DNA from: Pleomorphomonas sp.
GTDB taxonomy: Bacteria > Pseudomonadota > Alphaproteobacteria > Rhizobiales > Pleomorphomonadaceae
DNA length: 64,000 nucleotides
Assembly: GCA_029976075.1 (NCBI GenBank)
Contig: JARKNW010000177.1
Span: 1-64,000, forward strand
Direction of reading: 5' to 3'
Made by a program: the position numbers and the translations under genes. This document shows positions 8,194-16,789 of the stretch, piece by piece (positions within the stretch are counted from its first letter, which is position 1; the number at the start of each line of letters is the position of its first letter). The notes below the pieces were generated by a model that was not told the origin of the DNA, did not search any database, and saw only the letters and a program-made list of their open reading frames with translations.

Positions 8194-8279
8194 TTTGTAG
8201 TGCCCTTTGTAGCGGTAGGGCACCGATAAGGCTTTTAAAATCAATAACCTTATGAAGGCAATAGGCTTTTCATTTGGTC

Positions 8280-8310
8280 TGGTGCGGACGGCGGGGATCG
8301 AACCCGCATG
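8280..8310. other. Probable attachment-site junction at the tRNA-Leu 3' end
   Basis: The 3' half of the tRNA (T-arm, acceptor strand and CCA) is the usual crossover segment for tRNA-targeting tyrosine integrases, and an integrase starts 87 bases beyond it. The exact core cannot be defined because the partner copy lies outside the window. Confidence 0.55.
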
Positions 8311-8364
8311 ACCAAGGCCGAGGGATTTTAAGTCCCTTGCGTCTACCAGTTTCGCCACGTCCGC
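8280..8364 (-). tRNA. tRNA-Leu (anticodon UAA), integration site of the island
   Basis: A class II tRNA of 85 nt including an encoded CCA. The acceptor stem GCGGACG (8364-8358) pairs with CGTCCGC (8290-8284). The anticodon loop reads CTTAAAA, giving UAA for leucine, and the GGTTCGATCCC T-arm is intact. A long variable arm is present, as expected for Leu. The tRNA was left functional by the integration, so the element supplied or restored the 3' end. The other copy of the 3' tRNA sequence (the far att site) is not visible to the left within the window. Confidence 0.95.
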
Positions 8365-8482
8365 GTTGCGGCGATATTGCTGGCGAAGACGAAAGGGTCA
8401 AGCCCTGATCGTCAAACACTTGGGCGAATGGCGCTCCGCCAAGGCAGGCCGAAGCGCCATTGCTTGAGGGGATATGAGAATA

Positions 8483-8878
8483 TCAGCCGCACATCTGCGG
8501 AGCGGCGGCGGCTTTTCCGTCGAGCACCGACAGGCGGACACTGGCGGTGCCGGAACTGACGAGGCCGATCTCGCTTGCCGCACCGCGCGACAGGTCGATC
8601 ACGCGGCCCTTGATGAACGGGCCGCGGTCATTGATGCGAACCACCACGGTGCGACCGTTTCTAAGATTTTCGACCCTGACAAGAGTGCCGAAGGGCAGGC
8701 TGCGGTGCGCGGCTGTTCTAGCTTCCGGCTTCATGCGCTCGCCGCTCGCCGTTCGTCCATGTTCGGCATACCAGGACGCCTTGCCACATTGGGCCTGCGC
8801 CGGTGCTGCCTGGTGAAAAAACGCGACCGCCATGGCAGCCGTGAAAAAAGCGCGTGTGGCGCTTGTTTTGAATGGCAT
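8483..8878 (-). CDS. RlpA-like septal ring lytic transglycosylase family protein
   Basis: A 131-aa secreted double-psi beta-barrel protein of the RlpA family, which cleaves peptidoglycan glycan strands lacking stem peptides or acts at the septum. A signal peptide ([20 protein letters not shown], with cleavage near AQA) precedes [16 protein letters not shown], the family's N-terminal motif. [24 protein letters not shown] and VIDLSRGAA follow in the usual order, including the catalytic-type Asp of NDRGP. No SPOR domain follows the barrel, unlike E. coli RlpA, and no lipobox is seen. Two Cys residues (mature N-terminus and C-terminal MCG) may form a disulfide. It is monocistronic and is the first backbone gene after the tRNA. 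Confidence 0.85.
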   Translation of the reverse strand: MPFKTSATRAFFTAAMAVAFFHQAAPAQAQCGKASWYAEHGRTASGERMKPEARTAAHRSLPFGTLVRVENLRNGRTVVVRINDRGPFIKGRVIDLSRGAASEIGLVSSGTASVRLSVLDGKAAAAPQMCG

Positions 8879-9091
8879 GCAAATAATCCTGTTTAAAACC
8901 GCGTTGGCAGCGCGGACAAGCCTCCATAGGGACCGCCTAAGGTTTCCGGCGATCAGCGACGAGGCTCAAAACAGGGAAAAATGCGGCGAGAATCAGGCCG
9001 CGCGCCTTTAGGCCGGACAACCGCAAATTGGTTTGTCCGGCCGAAAGCTTAGCGAATCAGTTATTTACATGGCGAACGAATTTTTACGCTT

Positions 9092-9613
9092 TCAGCCGTT
9101 TCCCTGGTGGGAAATGGGGGGCTGGAAGGCAAATCCGAGGTCCCAGGGGAAGTAGATCCAGGTGTCCTGGCTGACTTCGGTGATGTAGGTATCGACCAGC
9201 GGGCGACCCTTCGGCTTGGCGTAGACGGTGGCGAAATGTGCCTTGGGCAGCATGTCGCGGACGATGCGAGCCGTCTTTCCCGTGTCAACGAGGTCGTCGA
9301 TGATCAGAACGCTGGCGCCTTCGCCACCTTCCAGATCAACCACGTCGCGGCTCACTTCCTTGATGATCTGCAGCTCACCTTGGGAGGTATAGTCATGGTA
9401 GGATGCGATGCCGACCGTTTCGATGATGCGGATATTGAGTTCGCGTGCAACGATGGCCGCCGGCACCAAACCGCCGCGGGTGATGCAGACGATGGCCTTC
9501 CATTCGCCAAGGCCGGCAAGACGCCAGGCAAGAGCCCGTGCGTCGCGGTGGAACTGGTCCCAGGAGACCGGGAAAGCCTTGGGGGCGAGTGGCTGGGCGT
9601 CTTGCGGAGACAT
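9092..9613 (-). CDS. gpt: Xanthine phosphoribosyltransferase
   Basis: Purine salvage enzyme that transfers the phosphoribosyl group of PRPP to xanthine or guanine in the cytoplasm. The PRPP-binding loop [13 protein letters not shown] is clear, and [12 protein letters not shown] matches the N-terminal conserved loop of Gpt. At 173 aa it is slightly longer than the E. coli enzyme (152 aa). ATG 9613 has GAGGA upstream. An in-frame ATG at 9628 lacks a site. It lies downstream of the cinA-type gene in the same orientation, with a 60-base gap, so they may be co-transcribed. Confidence 0.92.
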   Translation of the reverse strand: MSPQDAQPLAPKAFPVSWDQFHRDARALAWRLAGLGEWKAIVCITRGGLVPAAIVARELNIRIIETVGIASYHDYTSQGELQIIKEVSRDVVDLEGGEGASVLIIDDLVDTGKTARIVRDMLPKAHFATVYAKPKGRPLVDTYITEVSQDTWIYFPWDLGFAFQPPISHQGNG

Positions 9614-9673
9614 GGTGGCGATCCTCATGAGATCAAGCGTCGGGCTTTCTCAAATGCCTGTTTCGCGTTCATT

Positions 9674-10441
9674 TCAATAGTCGGTGAGAGTGCTATCCCC
9701 GGCTTTGTCGCGCGCGATGGTCTCCAGCATGGCTTCGACCGCCGTCTTGGCGGCGGCGAGTGCTGCCGGCTCGCGGGAGCGGATCACCAGCTTGGTCGAA
9801 AAGTTGCGAGCGGCAAGGATCGGGTAGCTGCCGATGGAGACCCTCGGGTGGGCCTTTGCCACCTCGCCGAGCGCCGTGCCGATTACCCCTTCGCCGAAGG
9901 GACAGTCGATGGTGACCGACTGCACCCGCACGCCTCCCTCGAGCTCCTTCTCCACATTGAGCAGCATGGCCTGCATGATCTTCGGCACGCCGGCCATGAC
10001 GAACACGTTGCCGATGTGGAACCCGGGAGCTTTGGAAACCGGGTTGTCGACCAGCGTGGCGCCGACGGGGATCCGTGCCATCCGAAGCCGTGCCTCGGTC
10101 AGTTCCTCCGGCGTCACGTAGTGCTGCCTCAGGATTTCAACGGCATCCGGGTGATGCTCGATGGCAACGCCGAAAGTCTTGGCCACCGCATCGGCTGTGA
10201 TGTCGTCATGGGTCGGGCCGATGCCGCCCGTGGTGAAGACATAGGTATAGGTTGTCCTCAGCGCATCGAGCGCCTTAACGATACGGTCTTCATCGTCGGG
10301 AACAACGCGGATTTCCTTGAGATCGATGCCGATTTCGGTCAAGAAGGCCGCGATGTGGCCGGAGTTGCTGTCGCGAGTACGGCCCGAAAGGATTTCGTCG
10401 CCGATGATGAGAACGGCGGCGGTGGGAGATTGAGCTGTCAT
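9674..10441 (-). CDS. CinA-type molybdopterin-binding domain protein
   Basis: A 255-aa protein equivalent to the N-terminal (MoCF/COG1058) half of competence/damage-inducible protein CinA, without the C-terminal deamidase domain. The N-terminal IIGDEILSGRTRDSNS and the TTGGIGPTHDDIT motif are diagnostic. Related stand-alone proteins are ADP-ribose or FAD pyrophosphatases, or have no assigned reaction, so the precise activity is open. The start at ATG 10441 follows AAGG. A longer in-frame reading to 10510 is not supported. It is divergent from the mprF-type gene and upstream of gpt. Confidence 0.88.
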   Translation of the reverse strand: MTAQSPTAAVLIIGDEILSGRTRDSNSGHIAAFLTEIGIDLKEIRVVPDDEDRIVKALDALRTTYTYVFTTGGIGPTHDDITADAVAKTFGVAIEHHPDAVEILRQHYVTPEELTEARLRMARIPVGATLVDNPVSKAPGFHIGNVFVMAGVPKIMQAMLLNVEKELEGGVRVQSVTIDCPFGEGVIGTALGEVAKAHPRVSIGSYPILAARNFSTKLVIRSREPAALAAAKTAVEAMLETIARDKAGDSTLTDY

Positions 10442-10620
10442 GGATTTGCAAACCTTGGGAATCGTCGCCCTGTTGTCGAGGATTCCTGAGCGTGAGACAA
10501 TCGCAAACATTACACGGATTTAAAGGTCACCGTCGCAAATCGCCGTTGGATTGACGCAATCGCACAACATAAGGCGCCCGGTATCGGGCGTTTGCCCGAT
10601 CTCACTTTTCCAGGTTGTCC

Positions 10621-13215
10621 ATGCTCGCTGCTGTTCCAACGGAACCTACCGACGATTCCTCCGTCCAGCCCAGTCGCTTCGCTCGACTGAAGCCCTTCAT
10701 CGTCGCCGTGGTCGCGCTCCTGATCGTCGGCTTGTCGGTCTTGGCGTTGTCGCGTCTGTTGTCGAACGTGGTCTATGACGACCTGATTTCCGCCATCGAG
10801 GATACGTCCTGGTCGCGGGTGGGGCTAGCCCTGCTGTTCACCGCCGGCAGCTTTCTTGCCCTGTCGATCTACGACGTGCATGCGCTTCGGTTTGCCGGCG
10901 CGCGTCTGCCCTATCGGCTGGTGGCTCTGGCCAGCTTCTGCGCCTATGCCGTTGGCAACATCGCCGGCTTCGGTCCGCTGACCGGCGGCTCCGTCCGCTA
11001 CCGCTTCTACTCGCCCTTCGGCCTTGAGCCGGAAGCGATTGCCAAGGTGGTTGCCTATGTGGCCGCCGCCTTCGGCTTCGGTCTCGCATTCGTCGCCGGC
11101 CTGGGGTTGACCATCTCGGGACCGGACCTTGCCTCGCTGATCGGCATGCCCGGCGCCACCGTGCGCGGTATCGGTCTGTTGATGCTCGCCGGCGTCGCAG
11201 CTGTCCTGCTGTTCTCCGCCGTGCGGCGCGGCTCGGTCACGGTGTTCGGCCGCGCCGTTGCGCTGCCGGACGTTCGCGACATCCTTTCGCAACTTGTGGC
11301 CACCTCGCTGGACGTCACCTGCGCGGCGGCCGTTCTCTACGTGCTGCTGCCGGATGGAGACATTTCCTTCCCGACGGTGCTCGCCGTTTTCTCGGTGGCG
11401 ATCGGCGCTGGCGTGCTCAGTCATCTACCGGGCGGCGTCGGCATCTTCGAGACCATCGTGGTCGGCGCGCTTGGTACACGGTTGCCGATCGACGGTGTCA
11501 TCTCGGCGCTGCTGCTATACCGCATCATCTACTACGTGGCGCCGCTTGTCGTTGCCGTGGCGGCGATGATCGTCAGCGAGGCCCGCAGGGCGACGATGGC
11601 GAGTCCGGCGATGCTCGCTGCGGTGTCCGGCATCGCGCCGATCATGCTCGGCACGCTCGCCATCGTGCTGGGCGCCATGCTGGTGTTTTCCGGCGTCACG
11701 CCGCCCGCCGACACGCGCCTCGACCTGATGGATGCCTTCATTCCACTTCCTCTGGTGGAGGGCGCTCATTTTGTCGGTTCGGTCCTTGGCATCTTCATGA
11801 TCGTTGCGGGCCGCGGCCTCGTTCACCGGCTCGATGGCGCATGGTGGCTGGCACTGGTGCTGACGGCCATGTCCATTCCATTCGCCCTTCTCAAGGCGTT
11901 GGCGGTGGGTGAGGCCGTTCTGTTTGCGATCCTGATCGTCGGACTGGTCTCCAGCCGACATCTCTATACGCGGCCGGCATCGCTGTTGCACGATCGGCTC
12001 AGTCCGGCCTGGTGGATATGCATCATCTCCATCCTGGCGCTCGCGGCCGGCATCCTGTTCTTTGTCTACAAGGAAGTGCCTTACAGCCATGATCTCTGGT
12101 GGCAGTTCGAGATGTCCGCAGCCGCTCCCCGCTCGTTGCGTGCGGCTGTCGGCATCGGTCTCGCGACTGCCGCTGTGGCTACCTGGCTGCTGATCCGTCC
12201 GCCATCCGGCCGCATCGATCCCCCCTCAGCGGATGATCTTGCGCGAGCCGTCGGCATTCTCGCCGGCAGCGATCATGCGTCGGCCAATCTCGTGCGGATG
12301 GGCGACAAGAACCTTATGTTCTCCGACGATGGCGCGGCTTTCCTGATGTACGCCAAGCGCGGCCGCTCATGGATATCGCTCGGCGATCCGATCGGCGCCG
12401 AGGCGGGATGCCGGGAGCTCATCTGGCGGTTCATCGAAACTGCTCGCGCCCATGGCGGGCGTGCCGTGTTCTATCAGGTCCCTGCCGAGAGCCTGTCGCT
12501 TTACGCCGATGCCGGACTTTCCGCCTTCAAGCTCGGCGAGGAGGCCGTCGTCGATCTCGCGGCCTTCGACATCAAGGGCACGCGGCGCGGTAATCTCCGC
12601 AACGCCATCAACAAGGCGGAGCGCGAGGGAGTCGTGTTCGAGGTGGTGCCGCCGGAAGGAGTTCCGGCTATCCTCGACGAACTTGCAGAAGTCTCGAAGA
12701 GCTGGCTGGAAGCCCGCAAGGCGCGGGAAAAGGCCTTCTCTATGGGCGCCTTCGAGCCGGATTACGTTGCCTCGCAGCCGGTCGCCGTGCTGAAAAAAGC
12801 CGGCCATATCTTCGCCTTCGCGACGCTGATGATTTCCGGTGACGGCCGGGAAGCGGCAATCGACCTGATGCGCTTCACGCCGAAATCCTCCAATGGCACG
12901 ATGGAACTGCTGTTCACGCGCGTGCTGTTGCACTTCAAGGCGGAGGGGTTTGCCACTTTCAGTCTGGGCATGGCGCCACTTGCCGGCCTGTCCGACAGCC
13001 CGATGGCGCCTCTCTGGCACAAGCTTGGCCGTGCAGCCTTCGAGCATGGCAATGCCTTCTACAATTTCCATGGCCTGCGTGCCTTCAAGACCAAGTTCGA
13101 TCCTGTCTGGCGGCAGCGCTATATGGCTGTGGCCGGTGGACTCAATCCGCTGCTGGCGCTCGCCGATGTGACCTTCGTCATCTCCGGCGGCCTCAAGGGA
13201 GCCGTTTCCAAATGA
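10621..13215 (+). CDS. mprF: Lysylphosphatidylglycerol synthetase/flippase (MprF/LpiA)
   Basis: An 864-aa two-part inner-membrane protein. The N-terminal part has about 14 hydrophobic helices (roughly residues 25-520) and corresponds to the lipid flippase. The LPGGVGIFE segment is its typical motif. The C-terminal cytoplasmic part (about 540-850, DUF2156/GNAT-like) transfers lysine from Lys-tRNA to phosphatidylglycerol. Motifs such as DRLSPAWW, LMYAKRGRSWISLGDP and FKTKFDP match the family. Lysyl-PG lowers membrane negative charge and aids acid and cationic-peptide tolerance. In Rhizobium and Agrobacterium this gene is called lpiA and is acid-inducible. It overlaps the next gene, acvB, by ATGA, so the two are coupled. 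ATG 10621 is taken as start, with a TTG six bases upstream as alternative. Confidence 0.93.
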   Translation: MLAAVPTEPTDDSSVQPSRFARLKPFIVAVVALLIVGLSVLALSRLLSNVVYDDLISAIEDTSWSRVGLALLFTAGSFLALSIYDVHALRFAGARLPYRLVALASFCAYAVGNIAGFGPLTGGSVRYRFYSPFGLEPEAIAKVVAYVAAAFGFGLAFVAGLGLTISGPDLASLIGMPGATVRGIGLLMLAGVAAVLLFSAVRRGSVTVFGRAVALPDVRDILSQLVATSLDVTCAAAVLYVLLPDGDISFPTVLAVFSVAIGAGVLSHLPGGVGIFETIVVGALGTRLPIDGVISALLLYRIIYYVAPLVVAVAAMIVSEARRATMASPAMLAAVSGIAPIMLGTLAIVLGAMLVFSGVTPPADTRLDLMDAFIPLPLVEGAHFVGSVLGIFMIVAGRGLVHRLDGAWWLALVLTAMSIPFALLKALAVGEAVLFAILIVGLVSSRHLYTRPASLLHDRLSPAWWICIISILALAAGILFFVYKEVPYSHDLWWQFEMSAAAPRSLRAAVGIGLATAAVATWLLIRPPSGRIDPPSADDLARAVGILAGSDHASANLVRMGDKNLMFSDDGAAFLMYAKRGRSWISLGDPIGAEAGCRELIWRFIETARAHGGRAVFYQVPAESLSLYADAGLSAFKLGEEAVVDLAAFDIKGTRRGNLRNAINKAEREGVVFEVVPPEGVPAILDELAEVSKSWLEARKAREKAFSMGAFEPDYVASQPVAVLKKAGHIFAFATLMISGDGREAAIDLMRFTPKSSNGTMELLFTRVLLHFKAEGFATFSLGMAPLAGLSDSPMAPLWHKLGRAAFEHGNAFYNFHGLRAFKTKFDPVWRQRYMAVAGGLNPLLALADVTFVISGGLKGAVSK

Positions 13216-14630
13216 AGCGACTGATACTGTTCGTCATGGTCGGCGTGCTTTTGATCGCCGGCGCTACGACGAGCGCCTTCCGCTATCTGTTTCCGCACCT
13301 TCCCATCGAGAAGACCGACACGCTCGGCATTGCCGAGGTGATTACGCCGCGCAGCGAGCCGACGGGGCTGGTCTATCTGCTGTCAGGCGAGGGCGGTTAT
13401 GGATTCTGGGATCGTGTGAAGGCTCGCCGTTACGCGGCAAATGGTGCCATCGTTGTCGGCATCAACACGCCGGCGACCTTCGCCAAGGCCGAGAAGCTGA
13501 AAGACGACTGCGTCTACTTCGTTTCGGACATGGAGCAGGTCAGTCAGAACATCCAGCGCGTGCTGGACGTCGACAGCTATCATTCGCCGATCATCGTCGG
13601 AAGCGGTCTTGGCGGCACCTTCGCGTTGGCGCTCGCCGCGCAATCACCGGATGCCACGATCGGCCGCACCATTGCCGTTGATCCGCGCGCGGCGCTGCCG
13701 CTCGGCAAGGAGCTGTGCAGCGAGGCAAAGCATGTGCGTGCGACCGACGGCAAGGGGTGGGTCTACGAGCTTCAGAAGGGGCATCTACCCGACCCGATCG
13801 ATGTCTATCTGACGCAGCAAGCAGATTCCGATGGGGCGGCCCACGTCGACGAGCTGGCAAAGTCGGGCTTTGCCATCGCCATGGCCAAGAGCGTGAAGAC
13901 GTCCTGGCGGACTCTCGATGGGGCGGTGTTCGACCAGTTGGTGAGCGCCGATGACAGCGGATCGCCGCTTGCAGGTATTCCGATTACCGCTGTGGCCGCT
14001 GCTGCAACGCATGATACCATGGCGATCATCTATTCCGGAGACGGTGGCTGGCGCGATATCGATGCCGAGATCGGTGGCTATCTCGCCAAGGCCGGTGTGC
14101 CGGTGGTCGGTATCGACTCGCTGCGCTACTTCTGGAACGACATCGATCCCGCCGACGCTGCGGACGATCTAGCCAAGGTGATCGACGCCTATTCCAAGAA
14201 GTGGAATGTCCGCAAGGTGGCGCTGGTTGGATACTCCTTCGGTGCCGACGCGCTGCCGGCCATCTACGACGCATTGCCCGCCGATCATAAGGCAAGCGTC
14301 AATCTCGTCTCCCTGCTGGCCTACACCGGCGCGCGGCAGTTCGAGATCCAGGTTTCCGGTATTCTCGGCGGCAAGACCGACCCCAACGGCCCGTCGACGC
14401 TGCCGGATCTTCTCAAGATCGAGCCGGCCAAGGTCCAGTGCATCTATGGCAGCGAGGACGACGAGACGGCGTGCGTGCGCTTGCCGAAGGACAAGGGCTT
14501 CAGCCTGCTCGTCCATCCCGGCGGTCATCATTTCAACGATGACTACATGCCGGTCGCCAAGGACATCCTCAATCGGATCGTCCCCATGGATGCGGCATCG
14601 GCCGCGGTGGAGGCGCAGGCGGCGCCTTGA
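13212..14630 (+). CDS. acvB: AcvB-type lysyl-phosphatidylglycerol hydrolase
   Basis: A 472-aa periplasmic virulence-factor-family protein. An N-terminal hydrophobic helix (residues 3-20) is a signal or anchor. Two related alpha/beta regions follow: one around 50-160, with IIVGSGLGG, and one around 260-450, with the catalytic-type GYSFG (S342) and HPGGHHFND near the end for the His. In Agrobacterium tumefaciens, AcvB removes lysine from lysyl-PG, balancing the LpiA synthase. The pairing here, with a 4-base overlap, reproduces that system. The first copy of the fold has GSGLG and a less typical nucleophile elbow. The family assignment is firm; the substrate is inferred from the neighbour and from Agrobacterium. 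Confidence 0.9.
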   Translation: MKRLILFVMVGVLLIAGATTSAFRYLFPHLPIEKTDTLGIAEVITPRSEPTGLVYLLSGEGGYGFWDRVKARRYAANGAIVVGINTPATFAKAEKLKDDCVYFVSDMEQVSQNIQRVLDVDSYHSPIIVGSGLGGTFALALAAQSPDATIGRTIAVDPRAALPLGKELCSEAKHVRATDGKGWVYELQKGHLPDPIDVYLTQQADSDGAAHVDELAKSGFAIAMAKSVKTSWRTLDGAVFDQLVSADDSGSPLAGIPITAVAAAATHDTMAIIYSGDGGWRDIDAEIGGYLAKAGVPVVGIDSLRYFWNDIDPADAADDLAKVIDAYSKKWNVRKVALVGYSFGADALPAIYDALPADHKASVNLVSLLAYTGARQFEIQVSGILGGKTDPNGPSTLPDLLKIEPAKVQCIYGSEDDETACVRLPKDKGFSLLVHPGGHHFNDDYMPVAKDILNRIVPMDAASAAVEAQAAP

Positions 14631-14660
14631 CGGCAACGACTGGAACGGGAACAAGACGCC

Positions 14661-15350
14661 ATGCGCTTTCCCGTTCCATTGGTTTCCGGTCTGCTCGTCC
14701 GTCGGTACAAACGCTTCCTCGCCGATTGTCGTCTCGATAGCGGCGAGGAGTTGACGGCTCACGTCGCCAACTCGGGCTCCATGCTCGGCCTTGCGGCACC
14801 CGGAGCCCGCGTACATCTCGCCCGTTCCTCCGATCCGAAACGCAAGCTCGCCTGGAGCTGGCAACTGGTCGAGGCGAACGGCGCACTTGTCGGTATCGAC
14901 ACCGGTCTTTCCAATCGCATCGTCGCCGAGGCGATCGTTGCGGGGCGCATCCCCTTGCTCGCCGGGTATCAGACGCTGCGCCGCGAAGTGCCATACGGTG
15001 TGGGAAGTCGCGTCGACATGCTGCTCGAAGCAGAGGGCCGCTCTCCCTGCTATGTCGAGGTCAAGTCCGTCACGTTGTCGCGTCGTCCGCCGATCGCCGA
15101 GTTTCCCGACGCCGTCACGGCGCGCGGTGCCAAGCATCTCGCCGAACTCGCTACCATGGTCCGATCGGGCGCGCGGGCCGTTCTTCTCTATCTGGTGCAG
15201 CGCGGGGACTGCGATCGCCTAGAGCTCGCCAGCGATATCGATCCGGCCTATGCCGCGGCAGCCGCGACGGCCCGTGCCGTCGGTGTCGAAATGCTGATGG
15301 TCCGCGCCGAGGTCACCCTGACGGGCATCGAAATCCAGTCCGATTTCTGA
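14661..15350 (+). CDS. sfsA: SfsA-family DNA/RNA nuclease
   Basis: A 229-aa member of the sugar fermentation stimulation protein family. It has an N-terminal OB-like domain (RRYKRFLADC, HVANSGSMLGL) and a C-terminal nuclease-like domain of the PD-(D/E)XK type. The second domain shows SRVDMLLEAEG and CYVEVKSVTL, which supply the Asp and the ExK metal site. The family was long annotated as a regulator of maltose metabolism; a nuclease role is now favoured. It is 30 bases after acvB and about 100 bases before map, in the same orientation, matching the sfsA-map order common in Rhizobiales. Confidence 0.92.
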   Translation: MRFPVPLVSGLLVRRYKRFLADCRLDSGEELTAHVANSGSMLGLAAPGARVHLARSSDPKRKLAWSWQLVEANGALVGIDTGLSNRIVAEAIVAGRIPLLAGYQTLRREVPYGVGSRVDMLLEAEGRSPCYVEVKSVTLSRRPPIAEFPDAVTARGAKHLAELATMVRSGARAVLLYLVQRGDCDRLELASDIDPAYAAAAATARAVGVEMLMVRAEVTLTGIEIQSDF

Positions 15351-15456
15351 CAGAATAGTGAACCAGAGCCGTGTACTTGGCGCGGTGCTTGGGTATATGA
15401 CGACAAAAACGCGAAGCCGTTCGGCTTCCAATGCCAGAAACAGGTTGGTTGATCCG

Positions 15457-16287
15457 ATGATCAATTATGTCGACGCGGCGGTCGCTCCGCTGCGCAACAC
15501 CGGAGACATTCGCCTTTACAACGCCGCCGACTTCGACGGCATGCGCAAGGCTTGTCAGTTGACGGCCGCCTGCCTCGATGAACTCGTCGATATCGTCCAG
15601 CCGGGCGTCACCACGCAGGCGATCGACGATTTCGTTTATGACTTTGGCCGCGACCATGGCGCCTTGCCGGCGACCATCTACTATCGGGGCTACACCAAGT
15701 CGGTCTGCACTTCGATCAACCACGTGGTCTGCCACGGCATTCCCGATGAGAAGCCGCTTCGCGAGGGCGATATCGTCAACATCGACGTCACCTTCATCGT
15801 CGACGGCTGGCACGGCGATTCCTCACGCATGTATGGCGTCGGCGCCATCAAGCGCGCCGCCGAACGGTTGATCGACGTGACGCATGAATCGCTGATGCGC
15901 GGCATCGCCGCCGTACGGCCGGGCAACACCACCGGCGATATCGGCGAAGCCATTCAGAGATATGTGGAAAACGAGCGCTGCTCGGTGGTGCGCGACTTCT
16001 GCGGACACGGCGTCGGCAAGCTGTTCCACGACACGCCGAACATTCTGCACTATGGCCGCAAGGGTGAAGGGCCCGTACTGAAGCCGGGCATGATCTTCAC
16101 CATCGAGCCGATGGTCAATCTCGGCCGGCCGCACGTCAAGGTCCTGTCGGACGGTTGGACGGCGGTGACGCGTGATCGCTCGCTGTCCGCGCAGTTCGAA
16201 CATGCCGTTGGCGTGACAGATAGCGGCTGCGAGATCTTCACGCTGTCGCCGAAGGGTCTGTTCAAGCCGCCGCTGAAGGTCGCCTGA
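15457..16287 (+). CDS. map: Type I methionine aminopeptidase
   Basis: Removes the N-terminal methionine from nascent proteins. A 276-aa two-metal enzyme with all ligands in place: Asp pair in NIDVTFIVDGWHGDSS, His in GHGVGKLFHDTPN, Glu in TIEPMV and Glu in QFEHAVGV. The substrate His is in INHVVCHGIP. I take ATG 15457 (MINYVDAAVAPLRNTG), which matches the usual N-terminus of rhizobial Map proteins. The frame is open further upstream to 15358, but the extra residues are not family-like. The gene converges with the DUF1178-type gene. Confidence 0.93.
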   Translation: MINYVDAAVAPLRNTGDIRLYNAADFDGMRKACQLTAACLDELVDIVQPGVTTQAIDDFVYDFGRDHGALPATIYYRGYTKSVCTSINHVVCHGIPDEKPLREGDIVNIDVTFIVDGWHGDSSRMYGVGAIKRAAERLIDVTHESLMRGIAAVRPGNTTGDIGEAIQRYVENERCSVVRDFCGHGVGKLFHDTPNILHYGRKGEGPVLKPGMIFTIEPMVNLGRPHVKVLSDGWTAVTRDRSLSAQFEHAVGVTDSGCEIFTLSPKGLFKPPLKVA

Positions 16288-16313
16288 AAACCGGACGAGT
16301 GCACCGACACCCG

Positions 16314-16342
16314 ATCGATCGCTTGCTGTCGATGCGATCGAT
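16314..16342. terminator. Possible bidirectional hairpin between convergent genes
   Basis: ATCGATCGC (16314-16322) pairs with GCGATCGAT (16334-16342) around an 11-base loop. It sits between the convergent map and DUF1178 genes. No clear T-tract follows on either strand, so terminator function is uncertain. Confidence 0.35.
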
Positions 16343-16358
16343 TGTCGGTATCCCCTTA

Positions 16359-16601
16359 CTAGAAACCAGCTGCCATCGGGCAGCTGGGATTGCCGCATGT
16401 GGAGGGGTTGCAGGACGGTTCGGGGGTAAAGGAGGCCTTGGCGGCCCCGAGGCTGGGTGCCATCAACGCCTTTTCAATGCGCGCCGCGCCGCAGGACGGG
16501 CAGGCGTAATCGGCTTTCCGGGCTTCCCAGTCGGCGTTGCCACCGAACCAGTCGTCGAAATCGTGGCCGCAGGCAGTGCAGTGCAGGTTATAATGGATCA
16601 T
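16359..16601 (-). CDS. Short DUF1178-family protein
   Basis: An 80-aa zinc-ribbon-like protein starting MIHYNLHCTACGHDFDDWF, which is the DUF1178 N-terminus. CTACGH and CPSCGAARIEKALMAP supply two CxxC-type pairs that could bind zinc. Most family members are near 140-160 aa, so this one lacks the usual C-terminal half and ends instead in a second Cys-rich tail (SCNPSTCGNPSCPM). I chose ATG 16601 because the residues upstream of it are not family-like. Function unknown. Confidence 0.75.
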   Translation of the reverse strand: MIHYNLHCTACGHDFDDWFGGNADWEARKADYACPSCGAARIEKALMAPSLGAAKASFTPEPSCNPSTCGNPSCPMAAGF

Positions 16602-16789
16602 GGCTGGGCCGTGGTCTCTTGCGTTGTCGTGTGGCGATAGGTCGCCATGTCGGGCGATCCTGTCAAGCGCAGTTCTCCCTAATGGACGCACGGAAGCCGC
16701 AAGGCCGCCACAGGTCGGTCTTCGCGCCATCGCAATCCTCGTGCAGGATCGTTGCCATCGGTTAAAGTCGCGTCTCGGGGGAGATTACC

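Noticed and set aside
8194-8358. N-terminal extension of the integrase reading through the tRNA-Leu gene (MAKLVDARDLKSLGL...)
   Set aside because: The residues are a translation of the tRNA itself, a known artefact. No ribosome-binding site is present, and the true start is near 8193.
9107-10489. Open frame of 460 codons antisense to gpt and the cinA-type gene
   Set aside because: It crosses two well-identified genes and the gap between them, and the product has no recognisable domain.
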